NCBI GenBank assembly: GCA_963842305.1
Contig: CAWJFW010000005.1
Span: forward strand, 124,001 to 188,000
DNA length: 64,000 nucleotides
Reading direction: 5' to 3'
Source of the DNA: JAIBJN01 sp963842305
GTDB lineage: Bacteria > Actinomycetota > Thermoleophilia > Gaiellales > Gaiellaceae
Positions 57,410 through 64,000 of this stretch are shown here, piece after piece (the first letter of the stretch is position 1; each line of letters starts with the position of its first letter). The notes under the pieces are model-generated. The model saw nothing but the letters and a program-made list of their open reading frames with translations. It made no database searches and was not told where the DNA came from. Position numbers and translations under genes: made by a program.

Positions 57410-58735
57410 GTGACCGACCGGCTCGACCCTGCCTGGCTTGCGGAGCTCTGCGAGTGGCTGCGCATCCCCAGCGTCTCCGCCGACCCGGCGCACGCCGCCG
57501 ACGTGCGGCGCTCGGGCGAGTGGGTCTGCGAGTTCGTGCGCGGGGCGGGGGGCGAGGCCGGACTGGTCGAGACGGAGACGCACCCGCTCGCGGTCGGCGA
57601 GATCCCGGCCACCTCCGGGGCGGCCGACGCGCCGACCGTCCTCCTCTACGGCCACTTCGACGTCCAGCCGCCCGCGCCGCTCGATCTCTGGGAGTCGGAT
57701 CCCTTCGAGCCGGAGGTTCGCGACGGCTATCTGTATTGCCGCGGCGCGGTCGACGACAAGGGCAACTCCTACCTGGCCCTGAAGGCCGTCCAGTTGCTCG
57801 CCGAGGAAGGAGCACTTCCCGTGAACGTCCGCGTGGCCTTCGACGGCGAGGAGGAGATCGGCGGAGACTCGATCGTCGACTTTCTCGCCGCTGACGAGCG
57901 CGGCGCCGACGCCTGCCTCATCTTCGACAGCGGCATGCCCCGAGAGGACGTCCCCGCCTTCGACCTCGCCGTGCGGGGGCTTGCGTACTTCCACCTCCGG
58001 ATGCGGACCGGCGAGCGCGACCTTCATTCCGGAGTGTTCGGCGGCGCGGCGCTGAACGCCGTCCACGCGCTGACGAAGACGCTCGACGCCGTGACTGCGG
58101 TCCCTGACGAGCTCCGGGCGGGAGCCACACCCCCGACCGAGGAAGAGCTTCGCTCGTGGCAGGAGCTCGACCCGGGAACCGTGGTGCTCGCGGAGGCCGG
58201 CGCGAGGCCCATGGACGCCGATGCCGCCGGCGACCTCTACCTGCGCACCTTTGCGAGCCCTGCCGTGGACGTACACGGGATCCAGGCAGGCGAGCCGGTT
58301 CTCACGAAGACCGTCCTTCCGGTCTTCGCCGAGGCCAACGTCTCGATCAGGCTCGCGCCCGGCCAGGACGCCGAGCAGATCGCCGATGCGTTCGAGCGCC
58401 TGCTCCGTGATGCCGCCCCCGAGGCTGCCGAGCTGGAGATCGAGCGGCGGTCAACCGGCCCGCCGGGTCTCATCCCGCCCGACGCGGCCGCCGTCCGCCT
58501 CGCGCAGGATGCGTTCGAGCGTGTCGTCGGCCGCCGCCCGCTGCTGCTCCGCTCTGGCGGCTCGATCCCGCTCGTGCCGGCGTTGGCCGACCGCGGCATC
58601 CCGACGGTCCTCACCGGCTTCGCCCTGCCCGACGCGAACATGCACTCACCGAACGAGCGCCTGCTCGTTCGCTACGTCCCGCTCGGCGTCGAGGCGGCAC
58701 GCGAGACGCTCGTCGCGCTCGGCGGCCTGCGCTGA
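57410..58735 (+). CDS. M20 family dipeptidase (CNDP-like)
   Basis: 441 residues. Metal ligands and catalytic residues: LLYGHFDVQPPAPLDLWES (His, Asp), CRGAVDDKGN (bridging Asp), FDGEEEIGG (catalytic Glu-Glu), then the ERDLHSGVFGG lid segment and C-terminal LPDANMHSPNER (His). This pattern is that of the carnosine-dipeptidase-like M20A branch, which acts on dipeptides. The GTG is 7 nt after TAGACT. Proline dehydrogenase starts 2 bp after its stop, suggesting peptide-to-proline catabolism in one operon (inference). Confidence 0.89.
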   Translation: MTDRLDPAWLAELCEWLRIPSVSADPAHAADVRRSGEWVCEFVRGAGGEAGLVETETHPLAVGEIPATSGAADAPTVLLYGHFDVQPPAPLDLWESDPFEPEVRDGYLYCRGAVDDKGNSYLALKAVQLLAEEGALPVNVRVAFDGEEEIGGDSIVDFLAADERGADACLIFDSGMPREDVPAFDLAVRGLAYFHLRMRTGERDLHSGVFGGAALNAVHALTKTLDAVTAVPDELRAGATPPTEEELRSWQELDPGTVVLAEAGARPMDADAAGDLYLRTFASPAVDVHGIQAGEPVLTKTVLPVFAEANVSIRLAPGQDAEQIADAFERLLRDAAPEAAELEIERRSTGPPGLIPPDAAAVRLAQDAFERVVGRRPLLLRSGGSIPLVPALADRGIPTVLTGFALPDANMHSPNERLLVRYVPLGVEAARETLVALGGLR

Positions 58736-58737
58736 CC

Positions 58738-59676
58738 GTGGGGGTCGGGCAGGCGGTCAACGGCGCGCTTCGTAAAGCCATCCTGGCGTCGTCCGGTAGC
58801 CCGCGCGTGCGTGGATTTGCCAAGCGGCGCGGCATGCGGCTGGGCGCCTCGCGGTTCGTCGCGGGCGAAGACCTGGACGCCTGCGTCGAGATCCTGCGCA
58901 GCCTGAACGGGCGCGGCCTCTTCGCGAACACGACGCTGCTCGGCGAAGACGTCCACCAGGAGGCCGAGGCGCGCGCCGCCGTCGACCAGTACCTCGCGAT
59001 CCTCGACCGGCTCCATGCCGAAGACCTGCGCTGCAACGTCGCGCTGAAGCTCACGCACCTCGGCCTCGACATCGACGAGGGGCTCGCCTACGAGAACCTC
59101 GAGCGCCTGGTCGCCCGTGCCAGGGGGCTGGGCAACTTCATCCGCATCGACATGGAGTACTCCTCGCTCGTCGACGCGACCCTCCGCCTCTACGGCCGCG
59201 TGCGAGAGGCCGGCTTCGACAATGTCGGCACCGTGCTCCAGGCCTACCTCTACCGGACTCCAGACGACCTCGAGAGCCTGCTTCCGCTCGCGCCCAACCT
59301 CCGGCTCGTCAAGGGCGCCTACCTCGAGCCCGAGTCCGTCGCCTACCCGAAGAAGACGGATGTCGACGCGGCCTACCTCCGCCTGGTCGAGCGCTCGCTC
59401 ACCGGCGGCGGCTACACGGCGATCGCCACGCATGACGAGCGCATGATCGAGCACGCGCTCGCGTTCGCGGAGCGCGAGGGTGTCGGCCGAGATCGCTTCG
59501 AGCTCCAGATGTTGTACGGCGTGCGTCCGCAGCTTCAGCTCGACCTCGCCGCCCGGGGCTACAAGGTGCTGGTGGCGGCCGCGTACGGGCCCGAGTGGTT
59601 CCCCTTCTTCACCCGGCGCATGGCCGAGCGGCCGGCGAACCTGACGTTCGTCGTCCGAAACCTCGTACGGCGCTGA
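58738..59676 (+). CDS. Proline dehydrogenase (monofunctional PRODH)
   Basis: 312 residues, the short bacterial PRODH. TIM-barrel motifs are ALKLTHLGLDIDEGLAYENLERL, FIRIDMEYSS, TVLQAYLYRTPDDLESL, LVKGAYLEPESVAYPKK, TAIATHDERMI, and the C-terminal substrate-binding LLYGVRPQLQLDLAA with FTRRMAERPANL. It oxidises proline to pyrroline-5-carboxylate with FAD. The second-step dehydrogenase is not adjacent. It follows the dipeptidase by 2 bp and converges on the HxlR gene 3 bp away. Confidence 0.92.
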   Translation: MGVGQAVNGALRKAILASSGSPRVRGFAKRRGMRLGASRFVAGEDLDACVEILRSLNGRGLFANTTLLGEDVHQEAEARAAVDQYLAILDRLHAEDLRCNVALKLTHLGLDIDEGLAYENLERLVARARGLGNFIRIDMEYSSLVDATLRLYGRVREAGFDNVGTVLQAYLYRTPDDLESLLPLAPNLRLVKGAYLEPESVAYPKKTDVDAAYLRLVERSLTGGGYTAIATHDERMIEHALAFAEREGVGRDRFELQMLYGVRPQLQLDLAARGYKVLVAAAYGPEWFPFFTRRMAERPANLTFVVRNLVRR

Positions 59677-59679
59677 GGA

Positions 59680-60048
59680 CTACGCAGCCGGGGCGACGCG
59701 CTTCGAGCCATGGACGTGCGTGTGCGTCTCGTCGGTGACGAGCCAGGAGTGCCCGAAGCGGCGCATCTCCTCGATGATCGGCAGGAGGGCCTTGCCCTTG
59801 TCGGTCAACTCGTACTCGGCCCGCCGGGCGGCGGCGCGCTTCTCGATGATGTCATCCTGCTCGAGGACGCGGAGGCGCTCCGAGAGCGTCCTCGGGCTGA
59901 TGCCCGGACAGGAGCGCTCGAGCTCGGAGAACCGCCGCGGTCCTTCGGAGAGGTCGTGGACGATGATCGCAGTCCACTTCGAGCCGATGATGTCGGCCGT
60001 ACAGGCGACCGCGCACTCCTCGTCGTGAGTGGGTCGCATCGTACGCAT
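59680..60048 (-). CDS. HxlR-family transcriptional regulator
   Basis: 122 residues from ATG 60048. It has the two N-terminal cysteines of the family (CAVAC, residues 12 and 16) and a winged helix: IIGSKWTAIIVHDLSEGPRRFSELERSCPGISPRTLSERLRVLEQDDII. It ends with a His-rich tail (ETHTHVHGSK) unusual for the family, possibly metal-related. HxlR proteins sense electrophiles or ligands and usually control an adjacent gene. TACAAT lies 6 nt before the ATG, giving a leaderless mRNA. Confidence 0.9.
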   Translation of the reverse strand: MRTMRPTHDEECAVACTADIIGSKWTAIIVHDLSEGPRRFSELERSCPGISPRTLSERLRVLEQDDIIEKRAAARRAEYELTDKGKALLPIIEEMRRFGHSWLVTDETHTHVHGSKRVAPAA

Positions 60049-60054
60049 GCACCC

Positions 60055-60060
60055 ATTGTA
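60055..60060 (-). promoter_or_regulatory. -10 box (TACAAT) for leaderless hxlR-type mRNA
   Basis: On the minus strand TACAAT is followed by exactly 6 nt and then the ATG at 60048. It falls between the regulator and the stop of the upstream amidohydrolase gene (60075), so the regulator has its own promoter. Confidence 0.55.
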
Positions 60061-60074
60061 ACCCTGGCCGGAAT

Positions 60075-61616
60075 TCAATCCCAGGGCGGCGGATTGTGCA
60101 CCCAGCGGCCACCGAGCATCGTGGCCACGACGCCTATCTCGCCGAGTTCTTCGACGGGACAGTCGAGCGGGTCGCGGTCGAGGACCACGAGGTCGGCCAG
60201 ATATCCGGGGAGGAGCTTTCCGCGGCGGCGCTCGTCGCCGCAGAGCCACGCGGGTGCCACGCACGTGGCGTGAAGGGCCTGTTCGACGGTCACGGCCTGC
60301 TCGGGGTGCCAGGCCGGGCGATCGTCGATCGTCCGGGCGACGCCGGCCCTGATCCCGAAGAGAGGGTCGAGCTCCTCGACGGGGGCATCGGAGCCGTTGG
60401 CCACGACAGCCCCGGAGTCGACGAGCGAGCGGAACGCGTACGCCCCCTCGGTCTTCCCGGCCCAGAACTCGTCCGCGAGATCGCGGTCGGACGGCGCGTG
60501 GCTGAACTGGACAGAGGCGGCGACCCCGAGCGCCGCGAAGCGACCGGCGTCCTCCGCGGCGAGGAGCTGCGCATGTTCGATCCGCTGACGGAGGCCGCGG
60601 GGTCGCCACTCGTCCTGGGTCTCCTCGAAGGCGTCGAGGGCGCGCCGGTTCGCGCGGTCGCCGATCGCGTGCACCGCCACCGGGAAGCCCGCTCGGGCGC
60701 TGCGTCGCACGACGTCGACGAACTCCTCGTAGCCGACGATCTCGATGCCAGAGCCGTCGAGCATGAGCGCCGTCCGCGACCCCAGGGTTCCGTCGAGAAA
60801 CGCCTTGATGTATCCGACCCGGAGCAGGTCGTCGCCGAGGCCCGAGCCGAAGCCGATTTCCTCGAGCTCGTCCAGCTGATCCCAGGGGAGCGACTGCCAC
60901 ACCCGAAGATTGAGCACCTCCTCCGCCCTCAGCCGCTGGAAGACGCGCAGGGCGCCGAGCCAGCCGTCCTTGTCGTGAATCGCCACGACTCCCCGAGAGA
61001 GGGCGAGGGGGATGCCTTCTCGGCAGGCTTCGACCATCTCGTCTTCGGTAGGGCGGACGTACCGGTCGCGGAAGTGCCAGGCGCATTCCTCCCGGAGGAC
61101 GCCGGTGGGCTCACCGGCCTCGTCGCGCTCGACCACGCCGCCGTCCACCTGCAGCGCGCCGTCTGCCCGGGCGAGCGCCGCGGAGTTGATCCACAGCGAG
61201 TGGTAGTCCTTGGACATGAGGGCGACGGGGACGTCGCCGGTGACCGAGTCGAGCGCCTCTTTCGTGGGCTCGATCGCAGGCGACCACTGCCCGCTCCGCC
61301 AGCCGAGGCCGCGGAGCCAGCGTCCGCTCGGGAGGTCGGCGACAGCCGAGGCGACGTAGGAGAGTGCCTCGTCGAGCGACCCGGCGCCCTCGAGGCGTAC
61401 CTGACGCTGCGCGAGGGCCCAAGTCGGAAAGTGGACGTGCGAGTCGGTGAAACCCGGGAGCACGCACCGTCCGCCGAGGTCGACTCGCTCGGGGCTCGCC
61501 AGCGCAGTCTCGTGCGTCCCGACCCCGCCCGCGACCCGCTCGCCGGCGACGGCGAGTGCAGCGGCCCTCGGCAGCGACGGGTCGAGCGTGCGGACGACGC
61601 CGTTCTCGAGGATCAC
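60075..61616 (-). CDS. Amidohydrolase (YtcJ/Amidohydro_3 family)
   Basis: 513 residues. Metal-binding signatures: FTDSHVHFPTWALAQRQV (His-x-His), carboxylated-Lys region, FPVAVHAIGDRANRRALDAFE (His), RIEHAQLL (His), and VVANGSDAPVEELDPLFGI (catalytic Asp). YtcJ-like enzymes hydrolyse C-N bonds in formamides or related compounds; the substrate is unknown. The GTG is 6 nt after TATCCT. Two hairpins separate it from the upstream lipoprotein gene. Confidence 0.88.
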   Translation of the reverse strand: MILENGVVRTLDPSLPRAAALAVAGERVAGGVGTHETALASPERVDLGGRCVLPGFTDSHVHFPTWALAQRQVRLEGAGSLDEALSYVASAVADLPSGRWLRGLGWRSGQWSPAIEPTKEALDSVTGDVPVALMSKDYHSLWINSAALARADGALQVDGGVVERDEAGEPTGVLREECAWHFRDRYVRPTEDEMVEACREGIPLALSRGVVAIHDKDGWLGALRVFQRLRAEEVLNLRVWQSLPWDQLDELEEIGFGSGLGDDLLRVGYIKAFLDGTLGSRTALMLDGSGIEIVGYEEFVDVVRRSARAGFPVAVHAIGDRANRRALDAFEETQDEWRPRGLRQRIEHAQLLAAEDAGRFAALGVAASVQFSHAPSDRDLADEFWAGKTEGAYAFRSLVDSGAVVANGSDAPVEELDPLFGIRAGVARTIDDRPAWHPEQAVTVEQALHATCVAPAWLCGDERRRGKLLPGYLADLVVLDRDPLDCPVEELGEIGVVATMLGGRWVHNPPPWD

Positions 61617-61638
61617 GTTGCGAGGATAGTGAAGCGCC

Positions 61639-61677
61639 GAAGCCCCCGGAGACGGCAGGGTGGTCGCCGGGGGCTTC
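61639..61677 (-). terminator. Hairpin downstream of the lipoprotein gene (distal)
   Basis: GAAGCCCCCGG (61639-61649) and CCGGGGGCTTC (61667-61677) pair perfectly over 11 bp around a 17-nt loop. The stem is the same as that of the terminator at 23211. There is no T-tract on the minus strand. Confidence 0.55.
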
Positions 61678-61700
61678 GGGGGAGCCGGGTAGGCTCGTCA

Positions 61701-61727
61701 CCGGGCTGCATGTGATTCGCAGCCCGG
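61701..61727 (-). terminator. Hairpin downstream of the lipoprotein gene (proximal)
   Basis: CCGGGCTGC (61701-61709) and GCAGCCCGG (61719-61727) form a perfect 9-bp stem with a 9-nt loop, 17 bp past the stop at 61744. Together with the 61639 hairpin it probably isolates the lipoprotein transcript from the amidohydrolase gene. Confidence 0.5.
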
Positions 61728-61743
61728 CGGCGGCCGGTTCGGG

Positions 61744-62445
61744 CTAGCTTCCGAACATCTCCGGATGCTGCTGCAGGATGGCGGCGGCGAGCGTGTCGCC
61801 GGTTTCCTGCATGTGCTTGTAGGCCTCACGGAAGACGGCGTACGACTTCTCGTAGTCGCCGGCCGCGTAGGCGTCGATGGCCCCCTTCAGCTGCATGATG
61901 TGCATGGCCAGGCCTTCCTGCAGCGCGGGCTGGGGAAGCCCCGTTGCCTGGGCAAGAAAGCCGGAGAATGCGCCTGTGTAGCCCGTGAGGTTGTCGACGG
62001 CCTCCTGCTGGCCCGCCTTGTCCTTCTCGGCCAGGGCGACGGTGTAGTCGACGAAGAACCTGATGTGGTCGCGCCAGAGGCTCGGACCGTCGAGGAACAT
62101 CTTGGCTGCCTCGTCGCCGTAGACGGAGCCGATCGCCTTCGAGATCTCGACGGCGTTCTCGTCGAGCGCAGCCGCGGCGGCCTCGAAGTCCTCGGCACCG
62201 TCGTATCCCTTCTGCGCGGCCACCATGGCCAGGACGGCGTGCTCGCCGAGGAGCGTGTCGAGCGTGACGCGGAGGTCGGCCGCACTCGCGCTGTCCACGC
62301 TGGCGGCAGCCCCCGACATGCTCGTCGTGGTATGCGCGGCTGTCGGCATCCCGGACGCATCGTCGTCGCCACCCCCGCACGCGACGAGGCCGAGGGCGGC
62401 GCACGCGCTGACGGCGAGGAGCGCGAGGAGTGTTCTGAGTTTCAT
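61744..62445 (-). CDS. Helical lipoprotein of unknown function
   Basis: 233 residues. The lipoprotein signal ends LGLVACGGG (Cys23). The mature part is a predicted helical bundle apparently of two similar halves: LRVTLDTLLGEHAVLAMVAAQKGYDG and LQEGLAMHIMQLKGAIDAYAAGDYEKSYAVFREAYKHM. His and Met residues are scattered along the helices (LWRDHIRFF, HIMQ, HMQET), which could bind metal or haem. No named family is assigned. GGAGA lies upstream of the ATG. It is divergent from a cupredoxin lipoprotein 114 bp away. Confidence 0.72.
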   Translation of the reverse strand: MKLRTLLALLAVSACAALGLVACGGGDDDASGMPTAAHTTTSMSGAAASVDSASAADLRVTLDTLLGEHAVLAMVAAQKGYDGAEDFEAAAAALDENAVEISKAIGSVYGDEAAKMFLDGPSLWRDHIRFFVDYTVALAEKDKAGQQEAVDNLTGYTGAFSGFLAQATGLPQPALQEGLAMHIMQLKGAIDAYAAGDYEKSYAVFREAYKHMQETGDTLAAAILQQHPEMFGS

Positions 62446-62559
62446 GGTGTCTCCATGTTCGGGGTCGTCTGGGCATGCCTGGTTCGCCCGGACCGGCGAC
62501 CCGGTTCGCTGGAGCACGTTCGAAAACCGGTCGGGGCCGCGCCGCGTATTGGATCTCCG

Positions 62560-63003
62560 ATGCGCCGGCTCCTCCTCGTCGCGCTCGCTCTCGGTCTCGT
62601 CCCGGCCTGCGGTGGAGACGACGCGACGTCGGACGAGGGGTCTGCGCCGAGCGGCGGGGGCACGGTGGTCGATGTGTCCCTGAGCGAGTTCACGATCGAC
62701 CCGTCGGCGATCGCCGTCGAACCGGGCTCCTACACGTTCCACGTGGTGAACGACGGGTCGACGGTTCACGCCCTCGAGGTCGAGGGCCCGAACAGTGAGG
62801 TCGAGACCGAGAACCTCGATCCGGGCGCGTCCGCCGACCTGACCGTCGACCTCGAGGAAGACGGCGAGTTCGAGATGTACTGCCCGGTCGGCGACCATCG
62901 CGACCGGGGGATGGAGGGCACGATCACGGCCGGGGCCGGAGGCGGCGGCGCGACGACCGACGAGACGACGACGGAAGACGAGGACTCAGGCTACGGGTAC
63001 TAG
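62560..63003 (+). CDS. Cupredoxin-like lipoprotein (type 1 copper protein)
   Basis: 147 residues. The lipoprotein signal ends LVPAC (Cys17). A plastocyanin-like beta-sandwich (about 35-122) carries a complete type 1 copper set: His70 (STVHALEV), Cys108 (MYCPVGDH), His113 and Met118 (RGMEG). A Gly/Thr/Glu tail follows. It is a surface-anchored electron carrier or copper-handling protein. TATTGG lies 7 nt before the ATG. The divergent helical lipoprotein may be functionally linked. Confidence 0.85.
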   Translation: MRRLLLVALALGLVPACGGDDATSDEGSAPSGGGTVVDVSLSEFTIDPSAIAVEPGSYTFHVVNDGSTVHALEVEGPNSEVETENLDPGASADLTVDLEEDGEFEMYCPVGDHRDRGMEGTITAGAGGGGATTDETTTEDEDSGYGY

Positions 63004-63006
63004 CCC

Positions 63007-64000
63007 CTACTCGCAGCACCACTCGGCGATCCGTGGGAACGAGGCCGTGCCGGTGGCGCCCGGATCGAACTCGCGCCGGATGTCGGGCACGGCGACGATG
63101 CGGCTGACGCCGGGGAGGCGCAGGAAGAGCAGCTGATCTGCCTCGGGCCACCCGGCCGCAAGCCAGTTCCCGGTCGGTGCGAAGACGAGGTCCTGCAGGT
63201 GTCCCTGGCCCTGCTGAAGCTGTTCGCTTCCGAGCACGATCGAGCCCTCCCCGGTGTCGGTGTCATATGCCGCGTAGGCAATCTCCCGCGTCCCGGGAGC
63301 GAATGCGGCGTCGAGGACGTCGTCGCCTGCCGGCGTCTCCAAGGCACGGCCGACCGGTCGTCCACCGGCGTTGTAGAGGGGGTGTCGCCGGCCCGCGGTG
63401 ACGACCAGGAGGAGCCCGGCGTCGTCCGACCAGACGAGCTGCTCGGGCGCGGATCCGGGATCCACAACCCAGAGCCGCTTGCCGTCGCCCCCGACGACGT
63501 GCACGCGGCCGTCCGCGGAGGCGTACGCGAGGACCGTCCGGTCTTCCCCGGGGCGCCATGCCGGTGCGACCGGGGCGATGTCCCCGGCGAGCATCCTGTC
63601 GTCGGTTCCGTCGCCGTCAACGACGCGCAACGTTCGACCCTCCCGATAGGCGATCCGGAAGCCGGGGGTCGGCGCCCAGCGGGCATCCGCAACGGGCGCG
63701 GGCCGTGTCACCGTCCACCGCGGGTCGCCGTCCGGCTCGAGCGCGACGAGGCGGTGGCCTGCGGTCGCCACGACGTACAGCCCGTTCGGCGAGAAGGAGG
63801 CATCGTCGTAGCTCCCCAGAAGGCGCTTGGAGCCGTCGAGCCGCACGATCCACGGACCTTGCTCGGAGACGACGAGCAGGCGCCCCGCGCTCGGCAGCCT
63901 GACGAGCGCCGGCTCCGTCGGCTCCTCGCCGGCCACTCGGTCGCGGATCCAGTCCCCGACCGACCGACCCGGGGGCGACAACGCTGCGGCGACGAGGGCG
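63007..64000 (-). CDS. Exported beta-propeller-like protein, 5' end beyond the window
   Basis: The open frame continues through the right edge (…ALVAAALSPPGRSVGDWIRDRV), probably the end of a membrane or signal segment, so the true start is outside. The visible 330 residues contain WD40/TolB-like repeats (RLLVVSEQGPWIVRLDGSKRLLGSYDDASFSPNGLYVVATAGHRLVALEPDGDPRW; TPGFRIAYREGRTLRVVDGDGTDD; AFAPGTREIAYAAYD; VFAPTGNWLAAGWPEADQLLFLRL). It ends in a Cys pair (WCCE). The role is unknown; such proteins often sit beside sigma-factor genes. It converges on the cupredoxin gene with 3 bp between stops. Confidence 0.68.
   Translation of the reverse strand, partial: ALVAAALSPPGRSVGDWIRDRVAGEEPTEPALVRLPSAGRLLVVSEQGPWIVRLDGSKRLLGSYDDASFSPNGLYVVATAGHRLVALEPDGDPRWTVTRPAPVADARWAPTPGFRIAYREGRTLRVVDGDGTDDRMLAGDIAPVAPAWRPGEDRTVLAYASADGRVHVVGGDGKRLWVVDPGSAPEQLVWSDDAGLLLVVTAGRRHPLYNAGGRPVGRALETPAGDDVLDAAFAPGTREIAYAAYDTDTGEGSIVLGSEQLQQGQGHLQDLVFAPTGNWLAAGWPEADQLLFLRLPGVSRIVAVPDIRREFDPGATGTASFPRIAEWCCE

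Noticed and set aside
60096..61715. Plus-strand frame of 539 codons
   Set aside because: Exact antisense shadow of the YtcJ-like amidohydrolase.
1..64000. CRISPR arrays, insertion sequences, prophage or integron features, rRNA, riboswitches
   Set aside because: No regularly spaced repeats, transposase or integrase motifs, terminal inverted repeats flanking genes, rRNA signatures or recognisable riboswitch leaders were found by reading the sequence.

Overview
The window is about 64 kb of high-GC DNA with dense coding on both strands, many GTG starts and many 1-4 nt stop/start overlaps. It carries an F420-dependent luciferase-like oxidoreductase, a MoeZ/CysO/CysM/Mec cysteine-biosynthesis cluster and -10 boxes of TAnnnT type placed directly upstream of start codons. 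This points to an actinobacterium. The mix of genes (lone urocanase, SpoIVB-type S55 protease, several VOC enzymes, DUF3105) would fit the deep-branching class Thermoleophilia, but that placement is inference. It is ordinary chromosome: there is no rRNA, CRISPR array, insertion sequence or phage region, and no stretch over 300 bp lacks a gene. Two tRNA genes, tRNA-Leu(UAA) and initiator tRNA-Met, are present.

Layout. 0-10 kb: a GAF-domain membrane protein running off the left edge, rmuC, then a plus-strand run (nitrilase, class V aminotransferase, RhtA-like exporter, PaaK-like CoA ligase, crotonase), a VOC protein, a DinG-type helicase, DUF3105 and tRNA-Leu. 10-16 kb: S55 protease, NfeD-like and CBS proteins, Ppx/GppA phosphatase, tRNA-fMet, GreA, and a small exported-protein/DUF4242-like operon with a 57-aa gene. 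16-27 kb: a frameshifted beta-propeller, a large LuxR-type ATPase regulator, 3-hydroxyacyl-CoA dehydrogenase, frameshifted urocanase, trypsin-like protease, a damaged ECF sigma/partner pair, 1-Cys peroxiredoxin, a SigG/SigJ-type sigma factor and a STAS protein. 27-38 kb: transport (two DHA2-type MFS pumps, one carrying three frameshifts; an ABC-2 drug exporter; an MFS_3 protein), VOC dioxygenase-like proteins, Tag glycosylase and a membrane adenylate cyclase. 38-50 kb: OLD-family nuclease, BNR/cupin/F420 oxidoreductase operon, FAD enzyme, a NarL-type two-component system, NagA-like deacetylase, CorC-like transporter, M20 peptidase and aldo/keto reductase. 50-55 kb: a minus-strand cluster whose head is the protein-thiocarboxylate cysteine pathway. 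55-64 kb: TPR protein, primary sigma factor with a consensus promoter, M20 dipeptidase, proline dehydrogenase, HxlR regulator, amidohydrolase and two divergent lipoproteins, one a cupredoxin.

The most interesting system is at 52.4-55.1 kb. MoeZ (here with rhodanese first), a single-ORF fusion of the ubiquitin-like sulfur carrier CysO to cysteine synthase CysM, and the JAMM peptidase Mec overlap end to start. In the known pathway CysO needs a free Gly-Gly C-terminus. In this fusion Gly-Gly lies internally at residues 89-90 and runs straight into CysM, which predicts pro-ubiquitin-like processing.

Two window-wide patterns matter for reading the rest. First, about twenty genes have a TAnnnT hexamer 5-8 nt before the start codon, which implies widespread leaderless mRNAs; Shine-Dalgarno leaders are seen mainly in front of exported or stress proteins. 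Second, at least seven reading-frame breaks between 16 and 34 kb all behave as one extra base, most within short G or A runs on the coding strand. They look more like systematic sequence errors than gene decay, so those genes may be intact in the organism.
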